Below are positions 1-9,577 of a stretch of 64,000 nt of DNA, in pieces; positions within the stretch are counted from its first letter, which is position 1, and each line of letters begins with the position of its first letter. A program made the position numbers and the translations under genes. Below the pieces are notes generated by a model that saw only the letters and a list, made by a program, of their open reading frames with translations, did no database searches and was not told where the DNA came from. This DNA comes from Hyphomicrobiales bacterium (GTDB lineage: Bacteria; Pseudomonadota; Alphaproteobacteria; Rhizobiales; Rhizobiaceae). The DNA lies in contig UCKS01000039.1 of NCBI GenBank assembly GCA_900473045.1, forward strand, positions 1 through 64,000. Reading direction: 5' to 3'.

Positions 1-398
1 CCGGGAATCTTCGAACAGAGTGTTCCGAGCGCTGCCCAGTTGGACACGTAGCCGGAAGTAAACAGCAGCGCCGATTCCTTGCCGTGCAAGTCGGCAAGCT
101 CGCGCTCGAGAAGCACGTGATAGTGGTTGGTGCCCGAAATATTCCGGGTGCCCCCAGCACCCGCGCCACACTGGTCGATGGCGACTTTCATCGCCTCGGT
201 GACCTTGGGGTGCTGGCCCATGCCGAGATAGTCGTTGGAACACCAGACGGTAACGTCCTGCTTTTCGCCAGCCGAATTGTACCGGGTCGCCTTGGGGAAT
301 TGCCCGCTCTGGCGTTCCAGATCGGCAAAAACGCGGTAGCGGCCTTCCTGATGCAGACCGTCCAACTCACCTTTAAAGAAACTCTCGAAATCCATCAT
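1..398 (-). CDS. hemA: 5-aminolevulinate synthase, N-terminal part (runs off left edge)
   Basis: Condenses glycine with succinyl-CoA to 5-aminolevulinate, the first step of haem synthesis in alphaproteobacteria (C4 route), using pyridoxal phosphate in the cytoplasm. The reverse strand reads [20 protein letters not shown], then [18 protein letters not shown], then [20 protein letters not shown]; these are ALAS N-terminal and substrate-pocket motifs. About 132 of the usual ~405 residues are inside the window. Two adjacent ATG codons (398 and 395) are possible starts. The upstream region contains an FNR/FixK-type box at 541-554, which suggests low-oxygen control. The sister enzyme KBL/BioF is less likely because of the N-terminal motif set. 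Identity is very likely; the remainder is not visible. Confidence 0.95.
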   Translation of the reverse strand, partial: MMDFESFFKGELDGLHQEGRYRVFADLERQSGQFPKATRYNSAGEKQDVTVWCSNDYLGMGQHPKVTEAMKVAIDQCGAGAGGTRNISGTNHYHVLLERELADLHGKESALLFTSGYVSNWAALGTLCSKIP

Positions 399-835
399 TG
401 TCTCCAGAACCTTGCCGTCTTTTTGATCCAAAGCGCGGCGGCGTCAACCTCTGCGAGGGTTGTCGCGGCCAAGTGCGGCAAAAGGCCCCTAATTTTGAAC
501 AGTTCCAAACTACCTGTCATGGATTTCATTCCACTTAACCTTGATCTGAGTCAAGACCATGCCAAATGGACGGAGCACCCGCTGCTTATATTCTGTTTCA
601 AGGGGATCAGCGGTAATCGCTGTAACACAGGAACAGCCTTCAGCTTCCGTTCAGGTTGGATAGCATTACTTGCGCCAAGGGGATTTTGCAGGATATCTGT
701 AGACTTTCCTAGACACGCATTTATCTTTTGAAGGTGCAAGTCAGACCGGAGGGGGACCTTACCGTCCATCTTCCATCCCTGGGGAGAAACGGACGGCCGG
801 GAACTTGGATCCCGCGTCCAGATTTGGAGAAACAA
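399..835. promoter_or_regulatory. Intergenic region between divergent hemA and lipoprotein gene
   Basis: This 437-base stretch has no convincing gene. It separates hemA (leftward) from the small lipoprotein (rightward). It contains the FixK-type box at 541-554. On the plus strand a hairpin with arms CCGTCC (762-767) and GGACGG (791-796) lies in the presumed 5' leader of the lipoprotein gene. The short reading frames here lack ribosome sites and recognisable products. Confidence 0.5.
541..554. promoter_or_regulatory. FixK/FnrN-type anaerobox upstream of hemA
   Basis: TTGATCTGAGTCAA fits the TTGA(C/T)-N4-(G/A)TCAA consensus of the Crp/Fnr proteins FixK and FnrN. It lies about 143 bases upstream of the hemA start. 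Known: hemA is under FixK or FnrL control in Bradyrhizobium and Rhodobacter. Inference: low-oxygen activation of haem synthesis here. No experiment supports it for this sequence. Confidence 0.6.
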
Positions 836-1093
836 ATGAAGAAGGCCATCGTGCTTGTCCTGCTCGCTCTATCCGTGGTGAGCTGCACGCAGACTGAAAA
901 GGGTGCCGGTATCGGAGCGGTTTCAGGCGCCATCATCGGCGGAGCAATCACCGGCGACGTTCGCGGCGCTGCCGTTGGCGCAGCAATCGGTGGCGTTTCC
1001 GGTGCTGTCATTGGCAACGTGTCCGAACAGCCCGGCCAGTGCTACTACCGCGACCGTTACGGCCGCCGCTACATCGACAGCTGCCCGCGTTAA
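836..1093 (+). CDS. Small glycine-zipper outer-membrane lipoprotein
   Basis: 85 residues. The N-terminus MKKAIVLVLLALSVVSC is a type II signal peptide with a VVSC lipobox, so Cys17 should be lipidated after cleavage. The centre is a glycine-zipper (GAGIGAVSGAIIGGAITGD followed by a second GAAIGG/GAVIG run), as in Rickettsia 17-kDa antigen-like and OmpA-associated proteins. The tail has Tyr/Arg/Cys residues (QCYYRDRYGRRY). The ATG at 836 was chosen because GGAGA lies just upstream. A strong terminator follows at 1143. It probably sits in the inner leaflet of the outer membrane; exact role unknown. Confidence 0.85.
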   Translation: MKKAIVLVLLALSVVSCTQTEKGAGIGAVSGAIIGGAITGDVRGAAVGAAIGGVSGAVIGNVSEQPGQCYYRDRYGRRYIDSCPR

Positions 1094-1142
1094 TCGCAGG
1101 CGCGGTTGCCAAAAGGCGTTATTTTATTTTTGGAAAAACGTC

Positions 1143-1170
1143 AGCCCCGGGGAAATCCGGGGCTTTTTGT
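1143..1170 (+). terminator. Rho-independent terminator after lipoprotein gene
   Basis: Arms AGCCCCGG and CCGGGGCT around a short loop are followed by TTTTTGTTT. It ends the monocistronic lipoprotein transcript before tamA. Confidence 0.9.
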
Positions 1171-1348
1171 TTCCCACAGGCCACACCCGCAAGGGTTTTC
1201 CGCAAAAAAGCAGCTTAAAGCCTTCATCACACAGGCAATGCTGTGTAGGGTCATCATTAACAAACTGCAAACCTTGTCATGCGATTGTGCCCCTGCCGTG
1301 ATGGCAGGCAGGTGTTCGAAGTGGCCTGAACAGCGGAATGCGGAAATT

Positions 1349-3259
1349 ATGCGTTTGCCGACAATGAGTGTTGCGTATCAGAAGATTGGTGCAGCCATCG
1401 CGGTTGCGGTTGTGGCTGCCTGCAGCCCCCTGTGGGTGAGTGACGCCTATGCCTTCAAAATTTTCGGCATGCGGTTTTTCGAAAAAGAAGAAGAACCCAA
1501 CGATATCGTCGATCCCGTCAATTTCAGCCTGACACTGAACGAATCGACTGGCGACGCCGACCTGAAGACGGCGCTGGAAAACAGCTCCCGGCTGTATCAG
1601 GACAAGGACAAGCCGGTTTCCGGCGATCTTGGCCTTGCCATCAAGGCCCGCGACGACCGCGACCGGCTGCTGGCAGCCCTGTACGAACAGGCCCGTTACG
1701 GCGGTACCGTCGCCGTCAAGGTGAACGGTCAAGACATCGATACGCTGCCGCCCGACCCGGTCTTTCCAGATGGCGCTCCAGTGCCCGTCGAAATCACGGT
1801 GACGCCCGGCCCTGTCTTCACCTTGGGCGACGTCGTTCTCAAGGGCGATGCCGTCGGGCGCCGGCCGGACGAATATCTGAAGCCCGGTGCACGCGCTGAT
1901 TCGACCTTGATCATCAAAGCCGGTGAAAAGATCGTCGACGATCTCAAGGAAGAAGGCCGTCCGCTGGCCAAGCTGACCGACCGCAGTGTCGTTGCAGATC
2001 ATGCGACGAACACCGTCGATGTCACGATCGCTGCCGAAGGTGGCCCCGTCGCACCGGTGGGCGCCGTCACCGTCAGCGGGACAAAGACCGTCGATCCATC
2101 TTTCGTTGCCGATTATTCCCGGCTGAACGGCGGCAAGCCCTATTCTCCGGAAGCGTTGCGCAAGGCATCCGACCGGCTGCGGCAACTGGGCGTTTTTTCC
2201 AGCGTCACCATCAAGCAGGCCAGTGCACTGGCGCCGGATGGCACCATTCCGATGAGCATCGAGGTCTCCGAAGGCAAGCAACGCTATTTCGGTGCAGGCG
2301 CGCAATACTCCACCACCGACGGCTTCGGTCTCCAGGGCTATTGGGGTCATCGCAACCTGTTCGGCCGGGCCGAATCCCTGCGTGTGGAAGGCTCGGTCAG
2401 CCGAATCGGCGAAGCCACCGATGTCGGCAGTCTCGATTATGCGGCCGGCCTGCTGTTTGCCAAACCCGGCGCCTTCGGCCCTACCTCTACCTTCAATGCC
2501 AGCCTGAAGGCGCAGCTGCTCGACCCCGATGCCTACAAGGCGACGATCTTCACCGCAGCAGCCGGCGCCACGTTCGAGCTGTCCGACACCGATACGGTGT
2601 CGGCCGGCGGCGAACTGGCCTGGGCCGATGTCGAGGATGCCTTTGGAAAGAACAAATATCTGACGGCATCGATCCCGATCGAATATGTCCGCGACACCCG
2701 CGACAACAAACTCAATCCCACTTCAGGCTATCGCGCCTCGATCAACGCCAAACCGAGCTACGAGATAAAGGGCCAGAGCTTCTTCAGTTCGTTTGAGGGA
2801 TCGGCAGCAGCCTATGTCGGCTTCGGCGAGGAAAATCGCTTCGTTCTGGCCGGAAGGCTCGGTGCCGGCGTGATCGCGGGTGGCGATGGCCTTGCCGCCA
2901 TTCCAGCAAACCGGCGTTTCTATCTCGGCGGTGGCGGCACCGTGCGTGGCTATTCCTACCAGGAGATCAGCCCGCGCAACGGCGACAACGAAATCCTTGG
3001 TGGCCGCTCCTATGTCAACGCCACGGTGGAGGCGCGCATCGGCATTACCGATACGATCGGCATCGTTCCCTTCATTGACGTGGGCACTGTATCAGCCAAG
3101 ACCGCACCGAATTTTTCCGATATCCGCGCCGGCGCCGGCATCGGCCTGCGCTACAATACGCCGTTCGGGCCGATCCGGCTGGATGTCGCCGTGCCGCTGA
3201 ATGCCTATCCGGGTGGCACCAAATACGGAATCTACGCCGGTATCGGCCAATCCTTCTGA
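1349..3259 (+). CDS. tamA: TamA, Omp85-family outer-membrane translocation and assembly protein
   Basis: Outer-membrane barrel subunit of the translocation and assembly module, which works with TamB to insert outer-membrane proteins and support lipid transport. 636 residues from ATG 1349. A Sec signal peptide covers about residues 1-34 (hydrophobic IGAAIAVAVVAACSPLWV, then DAYA). POTRA-like domains follow to about residue 300. The C-terminal 16-strand barrel (surface antigen domain) holds the diagnostic RFYLGGGGTVRGYSYQ motif and ends in Phe (IYAGIGQSF), the signal recognised by BAM. An in-frame upstream extension to 1106 lacks a start context and a signal peptide. ATG 1364 is also possible. 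tamB follows after 94 bases in the same direction. Confidence 0.95.
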   Translation: MRLPTMSVAYQKIGAAIAVAVVAACSPLWVSDAYAFKIFGMRFFEKEEEPNDIVDPVNFSLTLNESTGDADLKTALENSSRLYQDKDKPVSGDLGLAIKARDDRDRLLAALYEQARYGGTVAVKVNGQDIDTLPPDPVFPDGAPVPVEITVTPGPVFTLGDVVLKGDAVGRRPDEYLKPGARADSTLIIKAGEKIVDDLKEEGRPLAKLTDRSVVADHATNTVDVTIAAEGGPVAPVGAVTVSGTKTVDPSFVADYSRLNGGKPYSPEALRKASDRLRQLGVFSSVTIKQASALAPDGTIPMSIEVSEGKQRYFGAGAQYSTTDGFGLQGYWGHRNLFGRAESLRVEGSVSRIGEATDVGSLDYAAGLLFAKPGAFGPTSTFNASLKAQLLDPDAYKATIFTAAAGATFELSDTDTVSAGGELAWADVEDAFGKNKYLTASIPIEYVRDTRDNKLNPTSGYRASINAKPSYEIKGQSFFSSFEGSAAAYVGFGEENRFVLAGRLGAGVIAGGDGLAAIPANRRFYLGGGGTVRGYSYQEISPRNGDNEILGGRSYVNATVEARIGITDTIGIVPFIDVGTVSAKTAPNFSDIRAGAGIGLRYNTPFGPIRLDVAVPLNAYPGGTKYGIYAGIGQSF

Positions 3260-3353
3260 TTGCCAAGGGCAGTCCCCACGGCCTGAACCCGGACACAAGG
3301 AGCCGGTTTCAGAAGCAATTTCACCGCAACGCAACTTGCGCTATGGATGAACT

Positions 3354-6300
3354 ATGAATCGTTTGCTCCGCTTTCTGAAAATCGCATCACGCTGGCTGGC
3401 TTATGGCGCAGGCTTTGCCCTTGTCGCTCTCGTGCTTCTGGTGCTTTTCGCTGGGTTTACGGCGCCAGGCGCGCGCTTTGTCGCCGCAATGATCGAGAAA
3501 TATGCCTCGACGCCGGACCAGATCGTCCGCATCAACGATCCCAGCGCGCTGCTGACCGGCGATTTCACGGCATCCAGCGTGACGCTGTTCGACAGCCAGG
3601 GCATCTATGCGGAGATCCGCGAAGTGGCGATCGACTGGTCGCCCACAGCGCTGTTTTCCAAACGCTTCGATGCGGCAAAACTGTCCGCTGGATCGGTGCG
3701 CCTCGAACGGCTGCCGATTCCTTCGCAGGAAACCAAGGAAGTCCGCCAGACCTTCGCGTTGCCGCTTGAAGTCAAGATCGATGCCTTCGATCTGAAGGAA
3801 ATCATCATCGGCAAGGATATTGCCGGTATCGATCAGTTCCTCAATGCGCAGGGTAAACTGTCTGCCACCAATGCCAGCATTGCCGCTGCACTCACGGTTG
3901 CGCAGCGCGACCGGCCGGATGCCAAGGCCATTGCCGACATCGTCTTCAATCCGGCCGGCAACGAGCTCCGGCTGGAAACCACGATCAACGAACCGAAGGG
4001 CGGATTGCTCGCCAAGGCCATGCGGCTGCCGGGTGAACCGGCGATCAGCGTCAACGTCACCGGACAGGGGCCGCTTTCCAACTGGAGTGGTACGGCAACG
4101 GCTGCACTCGACGGTCAGCAGGTTCTGAACCTTGGCGGCCAGCATACGCTTGCAGCCGACGGGTTTCGCACCGTGTCGCTGAAGGGTGGCGGCACGTTCA
4201 GCGATCTCCTTCCGGCAGCCTTCCGGCCGTTGTTCGAAGGCACCACAGACATCGATCTGTCTGCAGCGCTCGACGGCAAGACCATCCGCATCCAGACCGG
4301 CAACTTTTCAACCGGCGCACTGACGCTCACCGCCTCCGGCACCTACAGCACGGCTGGTGAAAACGACCTACAGGCAAGCCTGACCGGCAAGAACGGTCCG
4401 ATCGACTTCCGCCTGCCCTTGGCAAAGGGCGAGGCGCAGCTGTCGATCAACACCGCCAACGTCTCGCTGATCGGCGACGCGCAGACGGCCGTCCTCGACA
4501 TCGGCGCCGATATTGGTAAGGCAACACTGCCGCAGGGCGAAATCGAGGCGATCAAGCTGCATGCCTATAGCGACGGCTTCAATCTCTCGACAAAGACCGG
4601 CCCCTTGAAGACAACCATCGAGACGGGTGCGACCCGCTTTGTCAGCGCCGATATCGACCGCCTGATCAAGGGTCCGGTGAAGATCGACGGCACGCTGTCA
4701 GCGACGCCTGAAACGATCTCCTTCGATCCATTGACGCTGGAAAGCGCCAGCGTCGGCGGAACGTTGACCGGCTCCTATACGATTGCCGAAAACACGCTGG
4801 CAACCGGTTTCAAAGTCTTCGCCCTGCCTGCCGTCCTGCCTCCGGCGCTGGCTGAAAAGTTCGACACGACCATCGCCATTACCGGCAATCTCGGCACCGG
4901 CGCAAACGGCAGCGTCACGGTCAGCGATCTCGCCCTCAAATCCGGAACCATCGAGGCAGCCGGATCGGCAGCACTTGAAACCGGAAACCTGACGGCAGCA
5001 ATCAGCGGCATCGTTCCGGACATCGGCAGGTTCCTCGCAAACGCCAAGGGCGCCGCCAACTTCAAGGCAGATGTCGACGGACCGCTCGACGCTCTCGCCA
5101 TCAAGGCCGAGGTGACCGCGAACGGCGCAACGCTTGCCGGACGTACCCTCAGCGATCTCGCCGTCAACGCCGATGCGACAGTCGGCCAGAACGGCCCCAA
5201 TGCAACCGTGACCGCCACAGGCTCGCTGGACGGACAGGCGATCAATGCCAAGGCTGAAATCGCCTCTGCCAAGGGCGCCACCAGCCTTCCGTCGATCGAA
5301 GCGACGATCGGCCAGAATACGCTGACCGGCGCACTCGACCTGACGCCGGATTTCCAGCCGAACGGCGCACTGACTTTCAATTTCCCCGATCTCGGATTGC
5401 TTGCCGCCATGGCCGGACAAACCGCATCCGGTGATCTGGCGGGCACGGCCAGCATCAAATCGGACAACGGCGTGACCTCGGTTGCCGTCAAGGCCAACGG
5501 ATCGGGCATCACCCGTGGCGATCTGGTGATCAGCAAGCCCGCCGCCGACATCGCCATTGCCGATCTGAAAGCTTTGGCGATCAAGGGCGCGGTGACGGTG
5601 GAAGAAGTCCGCCAAGGTGACACGCGCCTTGCCGGCCTCAAGCTCGGCTTCGAGCAACAAGGCCCAAAAACCAGCTTCGCCCTCGATGGCACCTATGACG
5701 CAGCCCCCCTGACGGCGCGTGGCGACCTTCAGAGCACCGGTGGCAAGACGACGATCAATCTCCAGTCGCTCGCGGCCGCACCGAAGAAAATCCCGCTGCA
5801 ACTGGCAGCTCCGACGACGATCACCATCGAAAACGGCGCGGTCAATCTGCAGGAATTCGCCATTGCCGCATCCGGCGGCACGGTGACGCTGAGCGGCAGT
5901 GCCGGTGAACAGCTCAATGTGAGCGCGACACTTACAGGGATCGATGCACGTCTGGCGCTGGAGAACGGCGAGGCGCATGTCGTGCTCGATACGGGTACAG
6001 CGTCCATCACCGGCAGCATGCAAGCGGCGGTCCTCGACGTCCAGGCTGTCGTCGGTCAACTTGCCCTGCCGCAAGGCCGCCTTGAAGCCATCAAGCTGAC
6101 GGCTCAAAGCGACGCCTTCAACCTTTCGACCCAGACCGGCCTGATCAAAACCCGTATCGAGACCGGAAACACGCAGCTGACGAGCGCCGACCTCGACAGG
6201 CTGGTCAAGGGGCCGTTGAAAATCGAAACCGTTTTCGACGTATCGCCGCAACGGATCGGCTTCGATCCCGTCACCATCGACAGTAGCAATCTCGGCGGCA

Positions 6301-9065
6301 CAGTCGATGGCTCGTTCGAGATTGCCGCAAAGACGCTGAATGCCGGCTTCAACCTGTCCGTCCTTCCGGCAGGCCTACCCACGTCTCTTTCCGCCAAGTT
6401 CGACACGCCGGTCACCTTGTCCGGCATGGTCACCACAGGCGCCGATGGTGCGGTTGATGTCAGCAGGCTGGCCGTCGGCTCTGGAACGATCCAGGCAGCA
6501 GGCTCCCTCGGTCTCAAGGACGGAGCCCTGACGGCTGCCCTCACCGGGACCCTGCCCGATCTCGGCAAGGTGCTGGCGGATGCAAGCGGCATCGCCGATT
6601 TCAAAGTCGATGCCACCGGCCCGTTCGACAATCTCGGCATCAAGGCCGAGGTCACATCGAGCGGGGCAACGCTGGCCGGACGCACACTCAGCGACCTTCA
6701 ACTCACCACCGATGCGACCATCAATCCGAAGAACCCTCAGGCGAAGATCAAGGCAACCGGCGCCCTTGGCGGCCAGGCGATCAACGTCAATGCGGACCTC
6801 GTCTCCGAGGAAGGCCGTACCAGCCTTCCGGTCCTTCAGGTGCAGATCGGCGACAACAGGCTGAACGGCAAGATCCAGTTCACCACCGATTTCCTGCCGC
6901 AGGGCAATATCGACTTCACCTTCCCCGATGTCGGCCTGCTCGCCGCCATGGCCGGTGAAAAGGCATCTGGCGACATCGCCGGTTCGGCATCGATCAACAG
7001 CGACGGCGGCAAGACCTCGATTGCGCTGAAAGCCAGCGGTTCCGGCATCAAGCGTGGCGATCTCGTCATCACCAAGCCGGTTGCCGATATCACCATCGCC
7101 GACCTCAAAGCACTGGCAATCAAGGGCAATCTCTCCGTCGAGACATTCGCGCAGGGACAAAACCGCGTTGGCGGCCTGAAGCTCGACTTCATCCAGCAGG
7201 CAGGCAAAACCGACGTGACGCTCGACGGTCAGTATGACGGCGCGCCGCTCAATCTGCGTGCGGATATAGAAACGGCAAACGGCAAGACCATCGTCAATCT
7301 CGCTTCCTTTGTTGCGACACCACGAAAGATCCCGGTAAAGCTGTCCGCACCAACGACAATCACGATAGAGAATGGCAAGGTCAGCCTGCAGAAGCTGACA
7401 ATCGGCGCTTCGGGCGGAACAATCGCGGTCACCGGCTCGGCAGGCGAAAAACTCAACCTCGATGTCGATCTCAACGCCCTGCCGGCAAGCCTTGCCAACA
7501 CGTTCGTGCCTTCGCTGGGGGCCGACGGTGCCATCAGCGGCAAGGTCGATGTCACTGGAACCGCAGCGGCACCCATTGTGGCCTACGATATGCGCTGGGC
7601 TAACGCTGCGATCGCGCAGGCCAAATCCGCCGGCGTCGGTGCGCTTGATATCGCCGCGAAAGGCCAGTTTGCCAACGACGTCGTGACACTCGACACCACA
7701 CTCAACGGTGCGGACGGCCTTGCCTTCAAGGCCGGTGGCAAAATCGGCATCACCGGCAACAAGCCGATCGACGTCAAAGCGTCGGGCAATTTGCCGTTTG
7801 GTCTCGCCGCCAACCTTCTGGCGGAACAGGGCTTCACCCTGACCGGCGGCGCCGATGTCGATCTTTCCATCACCGGTGCCGCAACAGCTCCCCAGGTGAC
7901 CGGTACGATCTCGACCTCCGGCGCACGCTTCGTCGATGTCCGGCGCAATCTGGCGATCACCGATCTCACTGCGAATGTCTCGCTCGACGGCAAGCAGGCG
8001 AACATCCAGAAGCTGTCCGGCAAACTTGCCAGCGGCGGCACACTGGATGTTACGGGAACGGTCGGTATTGCCCCCGGTTCCGGCTTCCCAGCTGACCTTG
8101 CCATCCGTCTTGCCAAAGCGACTTATGTCGATGGCAGTCTGTTCACAGCCAGTGTCGATGGCGCGATGACCCTCAAGGGTTCGCTCACCGCAACGCCGGT
8201 ACTGGGCGGCAAGGTGACGATCCACAAGGCCTCGATCACCATTCCTGAAAAGCTGCCGGCCTCCCTGTCCGAGATCAACATCAAGCACAAGAACGCCCCG
8301 GCCAACGTGCGCAAGATGCAGGCCGATGTCCGCAGCGACACGGCCAGCAGCGGCGGCACCAAGAGCGGCGGCATTGCCTTCGATCTGGCTGTCAGCGCTC
8401 CGGGAAAACTATTCGTCCGCGGACGCGGCATCGATGCCGAACTCGGTGGCGACCTGACCATCCGCGGCACCGCCGTAGAACCGGCAGTATCCGGCGGCTT
8501 CGAAATGCGGCGTGGCCGGCTGGAGATCCTCGGCAAGCGTCTCAACTTTGCCGATGGCACAATCACCTTCGGCGGCAATCTCGTGCCCACCCTCGATCTC
8601 GACGCGACCTCCACCGCCGGATCAACGACAGTCACCGTCAATGTCGCTGGCCCCGCCAACAACCCGGCCATCACCTTCTCGTCGTCGCCTGCCTTGCCGC
8701 AGGATGAAATCCTGGCGCAGTTGATCTTCAACCGCTCGCTGTCCAATCTTTCGGCCCTGCAGATCGCCCAGTTGGCGGCCGCTGTCAGTGAACTGGCCGG
8801 CGGAGGATCAAACTCGCTTTTGAGTGGTCTGCGCAACAAGCTGGGTGTCGACGACCTCGATGTCTCGACCGATGCGACCGGCGGCGCCACGGTGACGGCG
8901 GGTAAATACCTGAACGACCGGACCTACCTCGAACTTCAATCGGGTGCCGAGGCAGGCGGTGGCAAGGCAATCATCAACCTCGATGTCGGCCGTGGCGTGA
9001 AGCTGCGCGGCGAAGCCGGAGCCAGCGGTGCAGGTGGCGGGATCTTCTATGAGAAGGAGTATTGA
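3354..9065 (+). CDS. tamB: TamB, giant inner-membrane/periplasmic translocation and assembly subunit (DUF490)
   Basis: 1903 residues. One N-terminal membrane segment (about residues 10-38, WLAYGAGFALVALVLLVLF) anchors it in the inner membrane. The rest is a periplasmic beta-taco rich in Gly, Ala and Thr that should span to TamA. The C-terminal TamB/DUF490 domain is clear (RGRLEILGKRLNFADGTITF; LPQDEILAQLIFNRS), ending in YEKEY. Odd: residues of about 345-856 and 858-1369 are two copies of one ~513-residue unit with a constant 1539-base offset at three checkpoints, so the gene holds a tandem internal duplication. Without it the protein would be near 1390 residues. The paired tamA lies just upstream. 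Confidence 0.95.
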   Translation: MNRLLRFLKIASRWLAYGAGFALVALVLLVLFAGFTAPGARFVAAMIEKYASTPDQIVRINDPSALLTGDFTASSVTLFDSQGIYAEIREVAIDWSPTALFSKRFDAAKLSAGSVRLERLPIPSQETKEVRQTFALPLEVKIDAFDLKEIIIGKDIAGIDQFLNAQGKLSATNASIAAALTVAQRDRPDAKAIADIVFNPAGNELRLETTINEPKGGLLAKAMRLPGEPAISVNVTGQGPLSNWSGTATAALDGQQVLNLGGQHTLAADGFRTVSLKGGGTFSDLLPAAFRPLFEGTTDIDLSAALDGKTIRIQTGNFSTGALTLTASGTYSTAGENDLQASLTGKNGPIDFRLPLAKGEAQLSINTANVSLIGDAQTAVLDIGADIGKATLPQGEIEAIKLHAYSDGFNLSTKTGPLKTTIETGATRFVSADIDRLIKGPVKIDGTLSATPETISFDPLTLESASVGGTLTGSYTIAENTLATGFKVFALPAVLPPALAEKFDTTIAITGNLGTGANGSVTVSDLALKSGTIEAAGSAALETGNLTAAISGIVPDIGRFLANAKGAANFKADVDGPLDALAIKAEVTANGATLAGRTLSDLAVNADATVGQNGPNATVTATGSLDGQAINAKAEIASAKGATSLPSIEATIGQNTLTGALDLTPDFQPNGALTFNFPDLGLLAAMAGQTASGDLAGTASIKSDNGVTSVAVKANGSGITRGDLVISKPAADIAIADLKALAIKGAVTVEEVRQGDTRLAGLKLGFEQQGPKTSFALDGTYDAAPLTARGDLQSTGGKTTINLQSLAAAPKKIPLQLAAPTTITIENGAVNLQEFAIAASGGTVTLSGSAGEQLNVSATLTGIDARLALENGEAHVVLDTGTASITGSMQAAVLDVQAVVGQLALPQGRLEAIKLTAQSDAFNLSTQTGLIKTRIETGNTQLTSADLDRLVKGPLKIETVFDVSPQRIGFDPVTIDSSNLGGTVDGSFEIAAKTLNAGFNLSVLPAGLPTSLSAKFDTPVTLSGMVTTGADGAVDVSRLAVGSGTIQAAGSLGLKDGALTAALTGTLPDLGKVLADASGIADFKVDATGPFDNLGIKAEVTSSGATLAGRTLSDLQLTTDATINPKNPQAKIKATGALGGQAINVNADLVSEEGRTSLPVLQVQIGDNRLNGKIQFTTDFLPQGNIDFTFPDVGLLAAMAGEKASGDIAGSASINSDGGKTSIALKASGSGIKRGDLVITKPVADITIADLKALAIKGNLSVETFAQGQNRVGGLKLDFIQQAGKTDVTLDGQYDGAPLNLRADIETANGKTIVNLASFVATPRKIPVKLSAPTTITIENGKVSLQKLTIGASGGTIAVTGSAGEKLNLDVDLNALPASLANTFVPSLGADGAISGKVDVTGTAAAPIVAYDMRWANAAIAQAKSAGVGALDIAAKGQFANDVVTLDTTLNGADGLAFKAGGKIGITGNKPIDVKASGNLPFGLAANLLAEQGFTLTGGADVDLSITGAATAPQVTGTISTSGARFVDVRRNLAITDLTANVSLDGKQANIQKLSGKLASGGTLDVTGTVGIAPGSGFPADLAIRLAKATYVDGSLFTASVDGAMTLKGSLTATPVLGGKVTIHKASITIPEKLPASLSEINIKHKNAPANVRKMQADVRSDTASSGGTKSGGIAFDLAVSAPGKLFVRGRGIDAELGGDLTIRGTAVEPAVSGGFEMRRGRLEILGKRLNFADGTITFGGNLVPTLDLDATSTAGSTTVTVNVAGPANNPAITFSSSPALPQDEILAQLIFNRSLSNLSALQIAQLAAAVSELAGGGSNSLLSGLRNKLGVDDLDVSTDATGGATVTAGKYLNDRTYLELQSGAEAGGGKAIINLDVGRGVKLRGEAGASGAGGGIFYEKEY
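4440..7465 (+). repeat. Tandem 1539-bp internal duplication within tamB
   Basis: Unit 1 (about 4440-5920) and unit 2 (about 5979-7459) align with a fixed offset of 1539 bases. I checked GTCCTCGAC at 4491 against 6030, ATGGCCGG at 5409 against 6948, and the APTTITIENG codons at 5808 against 7347. The protein copies share long motifs such as GATLAGRTLSDL, LLAAMAG, ASGD and ADLKALAIKG. They differ elsewhere, so the event is old and both copies are kept. Exact borders are uncertain by a few tens of bases. Confidence 0.9.
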
Positions 9066-9118
9066 GCGACGCGGTGGAGTTTCTCAACATTTTCTGCGGA
9101 AAGCGGGGAAACGTTTGA

Positions 9119-9511
9119 TCATAGAAGGCTCTCTGCAAAAGGCTCCGCGACGATCTGGTGTTCGTCCTCATAAAGAATGTAGCCGAGGCGCGAAGCCTTC
9201 AGAACGTCGATTACATAACCACTTTGCTGCAAAATAGATGAAAGCTCGAAAGTTTTGCCGACGTGCTCTTTGGCTGAAGGTTTGTACCAACTTAACCCAT
9301 ATGTCACCGATCTTCGATACGATCCTTTCGAGTTCGAGCGGCTAAACCGTGTTGGTATTGCCAAATTCTGGCGAAACCACTTGAGCAGATAATCCAGTTG
9401 CACCTGTGTGGGCGGATCAGCCCTGCGTGCCAACTCATAGGCAGCCGAAAAAATTCCGGCGCGAGCTGTCATGCCTTCAACGACATTCATCTGCACAAAA
9501 CGAAGATACAT
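9119..9511 (-). CDS. Conserved hypothetical protein (MYLRF family)
   Basis: 130 residues from ATG 9511, where an AAGGTGA ribosome site lies seven bases upstream. The frame extends to a TTG at 9553, but the MYLRFVQ start fits the rhizobial family I recall. Visible features: basic aromatic centre (RFSRSNSKGSYRR; SWYKPSAKEHVGK) and a conserved end, GYILYEDEHQIVAEPF. There is no signal peptide or membrane segment, so it is probably cytoplasmic. Function unknown. It lies convergent with tamB and 66 bases from the lrp gene, on the same strand. Confidence 0.75.
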   Translation of the reverse strand: MYLRFVQMNVVEGMTARAGIFSAAYELARRADPPTQVQLDYLLKWFRQNLAIPTRFSRSNSKGSYRRSVTYGLSWYKPSAKEHVGKTFELSSILQQSGYVIDVLKASRLGYILYEDEHQIVAEPFAESLL

Positions 9512-9577
9512 ACCGTTATCACCTTGGATTTGTCTGTCGGCCATATCGCTCAATATGTTGCAACATGCCTTGAAGCT

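Noticed and set aside
4698-8288. Long minus-strand frames (517 and 637 codons) opposite tamB
   Set aside because: They duplicate because tamB itself is duplicated; no independent coding evidence.
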